From Oscillospiraceae bacterium (GTDB lineage Bacteria > Bacillota_A > Clostridia > Oscillospirales > Oscillospiraceae), in NCBI GenBank assembly GCA_015068055.1, contig SVLG01000024.1, positions 1 to 27,713 of the forward strand: a stretch of 27,713 nt of DNA. Direction: 5' to 3'. The notes under the pieces are model-generated. The model saw only the letters and a list, made by a program, of their open reading frames with translations, made no database searches and was not told the origin of the DNA. Shown here one piece after another: positions 6,689-12,731 of the stretch. Position numbers and translations under genes: made by a program. Positions within the stretch are counted from its first letter, which is position 1; every line of letters starts with the position of its first letter.

Positions 6689-7399
6689 ATGAGCGGTTTT
6701 GGCAAAATATCGGCACCGTCCCTGAAAGAAAGCTGTGTGCAGGCCATCCTTACAAAGATTCTCTCCGGTGAGCTGAAGCCCGGAGACCGGCTACCACCGG
6801 AACGGGAACTGGCTGATACCATGGGCGTCAGCCGCAGCAGTTTGAACCACGGCATTGTGGAACTGGAGGCCATGGGTTTTCTTACGGTGGAGCCCCGCCG
6901 GGGCACGGTGGTAAACGATTATCGCAGCCACCCGACGCCTCAGTCTCTGGAAGCTGTCATGCGGTACAGCTCCGTAGAGATGGACAGAGCTCTCTTTTCC
7001 GATTTGATGGATACCCGTCTTCTGATCGAAAGCGAGTGTGCAAGGCTTGCCTGCCGGAACATCTATGAGCGAACGCTGGATAGGATGCAGGCGATGGTGG
7101 ATGAACTGGCCGCTGAACCGGCGGATCCCACGGAACTCCTCTATCAGTTCCATTACCGGCTCATACAGGCCAGCGGCAACACCATTTACAGCATGATCTA
7201 CCGGGGTTTTGAAACGGTGCTGCGAAACCTGATCCGCCAGCACTACTCCATGCGCGCCGGGGACATCCGGGAGACAGCAAAGCTTCATCAGCAGCTGCTG
7301 GACGCCATTCGTACCGGGGATGAGGATGCTGCGGAGCAGAGGGCACGACAGATACTGACCCAGGGCATCAATGCCCTGAAGGAAGAAAAATACGGGTAA
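6689..7399 (+). CDS. GntR-family regulator with FCD ligand-binding domain
   Basis: A 236-residue DNA-binding regulator. Residues ~10-75 are the GntR winged helix (ILSGELKPGDRLPPERELADTMGVSRSSLNHGIVELEAMGFLTVEPRRGTVV). Residues ~95-230 form the all-helical FCD domain, with the Asp/Arg of MDTRLLIE and histidines in FHYRLIQASGN and LHQQLLDAI at places where FCD proteins hold a metal and an organic acid. FCD regulators usually repress catabolic genes until a carboxylic-acid effector binds. It sits directly after the flavoprotein operon, whose promoter carries a matching palindrome; the uronate operon at 11132 is a second candidate target. The start has TTGAGGTAAG upstream. No copy of the palindrome was seen at its own promoter. 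Confidence 0.9.
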   Translation: MSGFGKISAPSLKESCVQAILTKILSGELKPGDRLPPERELADTMGVSRSSLNHGIVELEAMGFLTVEPRRGTVVNDYRSHPTPQSLEAVMRYSSVEMDRALFSDLMDTRLLIESECARLACRNIYERTLDRMQAMVDELAAEPADPTELLYQFHYRLIQASGNTIYSMIYRGFETVLRNLIRQHYSMRAGDIRETAKLHQQLLDAIRTGDEDAAEQRARQILTQGINALKEEKYG

Positions 7400-7421
7400 C
7401 ACACTCCAAGGAGGTACAGAT

Positions 7422-7820
7422 ATGGCTCAAAGAGAATTTGTCTGGCAGGATCGCAAACGAATCATTTTTGGTCTGCCCTGGACGTTCACAAAGTATCGGC
7501 TTACCAAGGAAAAGCTATACATTGAGAAGGGCTTTCTCAACAAGCAGGAGGAGGAGATACGGCTCTACCGCATCATGGATCTGAGCCTGCGCCGCCCGCT
7601 GGGCCAGCGCATCTTCGGTCTCGGCACCATTCACTGCTGCACGGCAGACAAGTCCACCCCGGAATTTGACATCCTGCGCATCAAGAACTCCTCCGATGTC
7701 AAGGAAATGCTCTCCGACATGGTGGAGCAGCAGAGGGACGAAAAGCGCATCAGTGCCAGAGAGTTCTTGTTTGATTCGGACGACAATTTTGACGAAGATG
7801 ACTTTGACGATCATATGTAA
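7422..7820 (+). CDS. PH-domain (bPH2/DUF304-like) protein
   Basis: A 132-residue protein without membrane helices or a signal peptide. Residues ~8-95 look like a bacterial PH domain: PWTFTKYRLTKEKLYIEKGFLNKQEEEIRLYRIMDLSLRRPLGQRIFGLGTIHC, the usual pattern of DUF304/bPH2 strands. The tail is a striking acidic run (DSDDNFDEDDFDDHM). It follows the GntR gene by 22 bases with AAGGAGG seven bases before the ATG, so both are probably co-transcribed. The role is unknown. Family members are often membrane-bound, which this one is not. Confidence 0.75.
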   Translation: MAQREFVWQDRKRIIFGLPWTFTKYRLTKEKLYIEKGFLNKQEEEIRLYRIMDLSLRRPLGQRIFGLGTIHCCTADKSTPEFDILRIKNSSDVKEMLSDMVEQQRDEKRISAREFLFDSDDNFDEDDFDDHM

Positions 7821-7823
7821 GAA

Positions 7824-7853
7824 AATCGGGATGCACCGCATCCCGATTTTTCT
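7824..7853. terminator. Bidirectional terminator
   Basis: AATCGGGATGC pairs with GCATCCCGATT around ACC. It has T runs on the plus strand and, read in reverse, on the minus strand. It separates the convergent PH-domain and ABC permease genes. Confidence 0.9.
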
Positions 7854-8632
7854 TATTCCAGATTGAGCCGCTTTTTCAGGAAGTATGCCGTGATGAAATA
7901 GAACACAGCGGCCACTGCCAGCTCAGCCGCCATGATGATCGCCAGCACCACGGTATGCTCAAGCCCGTAAGCGAGTCCGTCCGGGAGTATCCCGTCAATA
8001 ATTCCGCCTGCTATCTGCATTGCCATCTCCATAGCAAAAAAGGCCAGTACGGAAAAGAGCGATTTACGGTTGGCAAAGCTGTGGCCGATGGCCATGGCCG
8101 CCCAGATCCAGAGCGTTACAAGCAGCGCACCGAGCAGAAGGATCAATCCACCCTCCGCAAGCGTCAAAACTGCCTCCCAAATCTTCCAATTCTGCTGGAA
8201 GTCCGTAAACAGGCCAAGCACAAGGCGGACGCTCTCCATGATCTCCTCTATATTAAAGGTCATAATGAAAAGCGCTGCGATCAGAACCGCCACCGTAAGA
8301 ATATACCACAGCGCAGTCAGCAGAAGCTTTGACCATATATGCCGGTGTACACTCACAGGAAGGGTCATCATCACGTAACCCTCATCACTGAGGAGATTTT
8401 TCCAGAAACGATAGAGCATCAAGGCAAAGGCCAAAATACAAACGCCCATGATGGAAAAAACGAAAATCACGATAAGGATAACGCCGATGGTATTCAATAC
8501 ACCGTTGTTGGCATCAAGAAAAGACAGACCAAACAGGCGCATCAGAACCGAAACCGCCAGCACCAACGCAAACATCGGCAGCATCCAGCGGCTGGTAGCC
8601 CGCAATTCATGCTTTAAAAGCTTCCTCAGCAT
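7853..8632 (-). CDS. ABC-2-like transporter permease of a YtrA-type operon
   Basis: A 259-residue integral membrane protein with six predicted helices (about residues 17-37, 48-75, 102-125, 157-184, 195-212 and 227-250). The cytoplasmic loop after helix 2 carries RFWKNLLSDEGYVMMTLPVS, a motif common in permeases paired with YtrB-like ATPases of Firmicutes. The basic N-terminus (MLRKLLKHELRATSR) is also typical. The ATG overlaps the end of the ATPase gene by seven bases, so the two are coupled. Related systems respond to cell-envelope stress or peptide antibiotics; that role is inferred here from operon type. The last gene of a three-gene operon. Confidence 0.85.
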   Translation of the reverse strand: MLRKLLKHELRATSRWMLPMFALVLAVSVLMRLFGLSFLDANNGVLNTIGVILIVIFVFSIMGVCILAFALMLYRFWKNLLSDEGYVMMTLPVSVHRHIWSKLLLTALWYILTVAVLIAALFIMTFNIEEIMESVRLVLGLFTDFQQNWKIWEAVLTLAEGGLILLLGALLVTLWIWAAMAIGHSFANRKSLFSVLAFFAMEMAMQIAGGIIDGILPDGLAYGLEHTVVLAIIMAAELAVAAVFYFITAYFLKKRLNLE

Positions 8633-9321
8633 TTGAACACCTCCCTGAAGAGCGCGTCCACGCTCATGCCCCGTTCTTCTCTCAGTTCATCCACGCTGCC
8701 CTGCAGAACCAGCTGCCCCTTGTTGATGAAGATCACCTCATCCAGCACCTTCTCCACGTCCGCGATCAGGTGGGTGGAAATCACAACCGCAGCCTCCGGG
8801 TCATAGTTTCCGATGATTGTTGAAAGAATATAGTCCCGGGTGGCCGGGTCTACGCCGCCGATGGGCTCATCCAGAAGATAAAGCTTTGCCTTGCGGCTCA
8901 TAATCATGATCAGCTGAACCTTTTCTCTGGTACCCTTGCTCATCTGACGGATGCGCTGACTTCTGGAAATGCCAAGATGCTCCAGCATTTCCTCCGCAGC
9001 ATCGCGGCGAAAGTCACCGAAAAAGTCCTCATAAAAGTCCAGCAGCTGCGCCGCACTCATCCACACGGGCAGGGCACTGCGCTCCGGGAGATAGCTCACC
9101 AGCGCTTTACTTTTCACACCCGGCTTCTCGCCGCAGATAAGTATCTCGCCGCTGCCGGGCTGCAAAAGGCCGTTGGCCAGCTTAATCAGAGTACTTTTGC
9201 CGCTGCCATTGGGCCCCAGAAGGCCCACGATGCGCCCCGGCCCGATTTCAAAGCTTACATCCTCCAGAGCGCTCACTTTTCCGTAGCGCTTGGAAAGTTC
9301 TTTGCAGGTTAATACACTCAT
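8626..9321 (-). CDS. ABC transporter ATPase, YtrB-like
   Basis: A 231-residue ATPase. Walker A is GPNGSGKST, the signature region MSKGTREKVQ (Met for the usual first Leu), Walker B KLYLLDEPIGGVDP, and the H-loop STHLIADVEK. The short length and the sequence around the Q-loop (SYLPERSALP) resemble YtrB/EcsA-type exporters. It lies between a YtrA-type repressor (ATGA overlap upstream) and a permease (seven-base overlap downstream), so all three genes are translationally coupled. Confidence 0.9.
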   Translation of the reverse strand: MSVLTCKELSKRYGKVSALEDVSFEIGPGRIVGLLGPNGSGKSTLIKLANGLLQPGSGEILICGEKPGVKSKALVSYLPERSALPVWMSAAQLLDFYEDFFGDFRRDAAEEMLEHLGISRSQRIRQMSKGTREKVQLIMIMSRKAKLYLLDEPIGGVDPATRDYILSTIIGNYDPEAAVVISTHLIADVEKVLDEVIFINKGQLVLQGSVDELREERGMSVDALFREVFKC

Positions 9322-9683
9322 GTGTCTCCTTCCTCCTGCCGCAGCAGGTCAATAATCTCATTTTTATCAAAGCCAAGGGATGCCATGGCGCCGCAGAAGG
9401 CCCGCATATGGCGCCGGGCCAGCTGCCGTCTGGCATCATGGATGATTTTGGCATCATCAGTAACCAGTCGGCCCGCAGTACGCTGGCTGTATACAAGCCC
9501 TTCCCGCTCCAACTCGGCAAAGGCACGCTGCAGTGTGTTGGGGTTTACCCCGGCTTCCGCCGCCATATCCCGCACTGAAGGCAGCCTTTCCCCGGCCGCG
9601 TACTCACCCGTCACTATGGCAATCTTGATTTGTTCCACCAGCTGAGCATAAATAGGCGTGTCATTATGGAATTTCCAGACCAC
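9318..9683 (-). CDS. YtrA-subfamily GntR repressor
   Basis: A 121-residue regulator. The N-terminal GntR winged helix (IYAQLVEQIKIAIVTGEYAAGERLPSVRDMAAEAGVNPNTLQRAFAELEREGLVYSQRTAGRLV) is followed by only about 45 helical residues, the short dimerisation tail that defines the YtrA subfamily. The start is GTG at 9681-9683, with GAGGTG about six bases upstream. YtrA proteins repress their own ABC operon and are released by envelope-active compounds. A perfect 8-bp inverted repeat over the promoter at 9706-9727 is the likely binding site. Confidence 0.92.
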   Translation of the reverse strand: MVWKFHNDTPIYAQLVEQIKIAIVTGEYAAGERLPSVRDMAAEAGVNPNTLQRAFAELEREGLVYSQRTAGRLVTDDAKIIHDARRQLARRHMRAFCGAMASLGFDKNEIIDLLRQEEGDT

Positions 9684-9705
9684 TGTTTCACCTCATTCTG
9701 TATCG

Positions 9706-9727
9706 TTGTATTAGTTGATTAATACAA
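9706..9727 (-). promoter_or_regulatory. YtrA-type operator
   Basis: A perfect inverted repeat, TTGTATTA-N6-TAATACAA, covers the -10 region of the operon promoter. Its shape (outer TGTA/TACA, AT-rich centre) agrees with YtrA-family operators. Autorepression is inferred. Confidence 0.7.
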
Positions 9728-9751
9728 TAACACGTTTTTCCGTTTTGTCAA
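9724..9751 (-). promoter_or_regulatory. Promoter of the YtrA-type operon
   Basis: On the minus strand a perfect TTGACA (9746-9751), 16 bases, then TATTGT (9724-9729). TTGTAT with an 18-base spacer is an alternative -10. Either one is inside the inverted repeat. Confidence 0.65.
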
Positions 9752-9760
9752 GTACTGTGT

Positions 9761-9792
9761 ATAAAAAATTTGGCGGGCATCACTGCCCGCCT
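9761..9792 (-). terminator. Terminator of the AraC-family gene
   Basis: GGCGGGCA-GTGA-TGCCCGCC on the minus strand followed by AAATTTTTT. The stop codon of the regulator is inside the stem. Confidence 0.85.
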
Positions 9793-10997
9793 TTTCTGTA
9801 TTCTCTTGGAGTAACGCCGTAATGCTTCTTGAAAAGCTTGGTAAAGTAGTTCACATCCGGTATGCCGCAATATTGGGCAACGGTCTGTATTTGCTGGCTG
9901 CCGCCCCGAAGAAGCCGTGCTCCCTGCTCCAGACGCCTATCAATGACAAACTCCGTCAGAGTTTTGCCCGTCTCCCGATGGAAAAGCCCGGAAAGATAGC
10001 CCGGACTGATGTTGAGAACCGAGGCGATGGCACGGAGGCTCAGGTCCCGTGTGAGATCGGCTTCGATCAGCAGCACAGCCTTTCTCACCAGCGGCGAATA
10101 GTTCTCCGCCGCATGCTTACGCACAAGACGACAGTAGGCACGTATCATATCCGGAATAAGCTTCCGCGCCTCATCCGCCTGCCGGACGCTCTCGATCCGG
10201 CGGGCAAAATCCGAGGAAAGTTCGTCCAGATACAGGGGATGAACCCCGCCCTGCTGCGCAGCCTTACGCATAAGAGTGTTGCATATAATGCTGTAATTTT
10301 TGGTATTCCGCAGAGAGTCCGGACTGCGTTCCTCAAAACTTAATTCGCCGAAGCTGCCCAGCATCAGTTCCGCTCTGTGCAGCTGGCCTCTTGCCACGAT
10401 TTCCATAAGCTCGTTTTCAAAGGCATAACGCCGCTCAAGAAGCTGCATATCCATCAGGATACGTTCTGCTTCCCGTTCCTGAGCCTCCGGAAAAGAAACG
10501 CTTCCCTGCTCCTCGACGCGCCTCCGTACTTCAATGATCTCGAAATCCGTGCCCCATATCATCTCTGCGAAGGCGGTAAAAATGTTGTGCAGAGCCGAAA
10601 CATCCGCCAATATGGGAAGACTGCCGTAATAGTCCTCCATGCGCCGGTACAACCACGGCGGAATCCCAAGCCGCTCTCCCTCTGTGCGCAGCTTCTCGCG
10701 GCTGAAGCTTTCCACCAGATAGGGACCGGATATCAGAACCATTTGTACGTCGCCAGGCAGGATCAATACAATATATCGGCAATAAAACTCATCCTCCAGC
10801 CAGTACAGCGTCCGTTCCCGGCTCCTGGCGATCCGATACCGCAGATCCTCCTCATATGTGTTTTCCAGTCCCAGAGCGCGCCGCAGCCCAAAATCCGTCT
10901 GCAGCTTGCTCAGTTCCGCAAACTCCGCCGTCCAGAGAGACAGATGAAATCTGGACAGTATTCTCCTCAGAAATTCTATTTCCTTCTCCAATGCCAT
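9780..10997 (-). CDS. AraC-family transcriptional regulator of the uronate operon (predicted)
   Basis: A 405-residue regulator. The C-terminal ~100 residues hold the two AraC helix-turn-helix units (LSLRAIASVLNISPGYLSGLFHRETG and QIQTVAQYCGIPDVNYFTKLFKKHYGVTPREYRK). The N-terminal ~300 residues are mostly helical with a beta-rich centre (YCRYIVLILPGDVQMVLISGPYL) and are presumably the sensor; I do not recognise that domain by name. I chose the ATG at 10995-10997, with GAGGGG five bases upstream; the frame stays open 45 residues further but that part overlaps the divergent promoter region. It is divergent from the symporter gene with 223 bases between, the usual arrangement for an activator and its target. 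An inducer related to glucuronide or glucuronate is inferred. Confidence 0.88.
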   Translation of the reverse strand: MALEKEIEFLRRILSRFHLSLWTAEFAELSKLQTDFGLRRALGLENTYEEDLRYRIARSRERTLYWLEDEFYCRYIVLILPGDVQMVLISGPYLVESFSREKLRTEGERLGIPPWLYRRMEDYYGSLPILADVSALHNIFTAFAEMIWGTDFEIIEVRRRVEEQGSVSFPEAQEREAERILMDMQLLERRYAFENELMEIVARGQLHRAELMLGSFGELSFEERSPDSLRNTKNYSIICNTLMRKAAQQGGVHPLYLDELSSDFARRIESVRQADEARKLIPDMIRAYCRLVRKHAAENYSPLVRKAVLLIEADLTRDLSLRAIASVLNISPGYLSGLFHRETGKTLTEFVIDRRLEQGARLLRGGSQQIQTVAQYCGIPDVNYFTKLFKKHYGVTPREYRKGGQ

Positions 10998-11131
10998 AAT
11001 TCCCCTCGCCTTATCCACATTCGCCAAATCTGTAAGGTATATTTTATTATTATCATACAAGTCTCTGATTTTTTCAAGAGTTAATGTGAAATTAATACTG
11101 AAACAGGCGAAAAATTTACTCACGACGCACA

Positions 11132-11137
11132 TATAAT
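11132..11137 (+). promoter_or_regulatory. -10 box of the uronate operon promoter, lacking a -35 box
   Basis: A perfect TATAAT at 11132-11137. At the proper distance upstream (11109-11115) the bases are GAAAAAT, nothing like TTGACA, which fits a promoter needing an activator such as the divergent AraC protein. The repeated TGAAA at about 11082 and 11099 could be part of an activator site. The leader to the ATG at 11221 is about 75 bases. Confidence 0.5.
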
Positions 11138-11220
11138 CTTGTTACCATGTTAGACAGGACTTTTTTGCAGGAAAACTGCGTTTTTCTGCGGACAAAATAC
11201 GGAAAAGAGGAATGGTAAAA

Positions 11221-12636
11221 ATGGCAAAGAAACCTGTCCAACTGGACGCCAAGGGCTTCCGCAAGTTTGGCGCCCTCGACAACATCGCCTACGCTGCCGG
11301 TGACTTCGGCTGCAACATGAGCTTCGCTCTCAAGGGCACCATGGCTATCTTCTGGACCCAGTTCATGGGTCTCGACCTCTGGTACTCCCTGCTGCTCGTC
11401 ATCGTGCAGGTCTGGGACGCCATCAATGACCCCCTGATCGGCTCCATCATCGATGCCGACCGTCGTCAGTACAAGCGCAACAAGTTCCTGCAGTACATCT
11501 GGGTCGGCTCCATCGGCCTGATTGTTGGCGGCGCCTGCTGCTTCATCCCCGCCCCCAACGCCCCCGTCTGGGCCAAGATGATCATCTTCATCTGCGGCTA
11601 CGTGATCTGGGACGCTTTCTACACCGTGGCCAACGTGCCCTACGGCTCCCTGCTCTCCCTGATCTCCGATGAGCCCGGCGACCGCGCCTCCCTCTCCGCT
11701 TTCCGCTCCGTCGGCTCCATGGTGGGCAACATGGTTCCCATGGCCATTCTTCCCATGATCATCTACGATGCCAATCAGAACCTCATTGGTGAGCGTGTGT
11801 TCTTTGCCGCTCTGCTCATGGGCTTCCTGGGCTTCCTCTGCTTCCAGTTCATGATCAAAAACACCGAGGTCCGCGTGGACACCAACATTCAGCTCAACGA
11901 GGATCAGCCCAAGTTCAACGTCGTGGAGGCTATGGGCAACTTCGTGAAGAACCGTCCCGCCGTGGGCGCCACCGTGGCTGCCATGGGTATGTTCATCGGC
12001 ATGCAGGGTGCTGTCACCGCCGTGACCGTCCTCTTCCAGTCCTACTTCAAGAACGTCCAGGTTTCCGGCATCGTGCAGCTGTTCGCCATGATCCCCATTA
12101 TTGCCTTCACTCCGCTGGCCCGTAAGATGGTCGTGAAGTACGGCAAGAAGGAGCTGGCTGCCGTCGGCGCCATCGCCAGCATGGTTGCCTGCGCCCTCAT
12201 GCTCATCCTCCCCATTACCCCTGACAACAAGGGTATGCTCATCTACATCCTCTGCCAGCTGATCAACAGCCTCGGCATGGGCATCTACTCCACCGTCTCC
12301 TGGGCCATGATGGGTGACGCCATCGACTACAACGAGTGGAAGACCGGCAAGCGCGAGGAGGGCACCGTCTACGCTCTGCACTCCTTCTTCCGTAAGCTCG
12401 CTCAGGGCGTCGGCCCCGCCGTTGCCCTCGTGATCATGGTCGCCCTCGGCTACGTGGGCGCCAACCAGGGCAGCCAGACCGCCGAGGTGGCTCTGCGTAT
12501 GCGTTATCTGGTGGCAGTGCTCTACTTCGTCAGCGCCGTTATGCAGTTCGTTGGTCTGTCCCTGATCTACAATCTGGACAAGAAGACCACCGACACCATG
12601 AAGGCCGAGCTGGAAGCCCGCCGCACCGCTGAATAA
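11221..12636 (+). CDS. GPH-family sugar/glucuronide:cation symporter
   Basis: A 471-residue major-facilitator-type transporter with about twelve membrane helices, of the glycoside-pentoside-hexuronide family (MelB, UidB and relatives). The hallmark is VQVWDAINDPLIGSIID (helix 2), where the two aspartates bind the coupling cation in MelB, followed by basic loop residues RRQYKRNKF. The second half has the matching SWAMMGDAIDYNEWKTGKREEGTVYALHSFFRKLAQGVGPA region typical of UidB/YicJ-like members. I chose the ATG at 11221 with GAGGA about ten bases upstream; an ATG at 11212 touches that site. As the first gene of the operon, before GH2 and glucuronate isomerase, it probably imports glucuronides. 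Codon use is extremely biased to C-ending codons, suggesting high expression. Confidence 0.92.
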   Translation: MAKKPVQLDAKGFRKFGALDNIAYAAGDFGCNMSFALKGTMAIFWTQFMGLDLWYSLLLVIVQVWDAINDPLIGSIIDADRRQYKRNKFLQYIWVGSIGLIVGGACCFIPAPNAPVWAKMIIFICGYVIWDAFYTVANVPYGSLLSLISDEPGDRASLSAFRSVGSMVGNMVPMAILPMIIYDANQNLIGERVFFAALLMGFLGFLCFQFMIKNTEVRVDTNIQLNEDQPKFNVVEAMGNFVKNRPAVGATVAAMGMFIGMQGAVTAVTVLFQSYFKNVQVSGIVQLFAMIPIIAFTPLARKMVVKYGKKELAAVGAIASMVACALMLILPITPDNKGMLIYILCQLINSLGMGIYSTVSWAMMGDAIDYNEWKTGKREEGTVYALHSFFRKLAQGVGPAVALVIMVALGYVGANQGSQTAEVALRMRYLVAVLYFVSAVMQFVGLSLIYNLDKKTTDTMKAELEARRTAE

Positions 12637-12670
12637 TCCTTGCATTTCCTGTAATTAAACAGTATTATTA

Positions 12671-12705
12671 AAGGTGGCAGGCAGACCAAGGCTGTCTGCC
12701 ACCTT
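12671..12705 (+). promoter_or_regulatory. Intercistronic RNA hairpin between symporter and GH2 genes
   Basis: AAGGTGGCAG pairs with CTGCCACCTT (10 bp, 15-base loop); a competing inner stem GGCAGAC / GTCTGCC is also possible. There is no T tract, so it is probably not a terminator but may protect the upstream message or tune expression between genes. Confidence 0.55.
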
Positions 12706-12731
12706 GGCATAATTTCGAAGGAGGAATTCCC

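Noticed and set aside
11168..11200. A hairpin in the uronate operon leader (GCAG-GAAAA-CTGC followed by T)
   Set aside because: A four-base stem is too weak for an attenuator; the repeated CTGCG looks like chance.
11116..12645. A 509-residue minus-strand frame opposite the symporter gene
   Set aside because: Composition (His/Gly/Asp/Val repeats) is the reverse shadow of the codon-biased symporter gene, which has clear family motifs.
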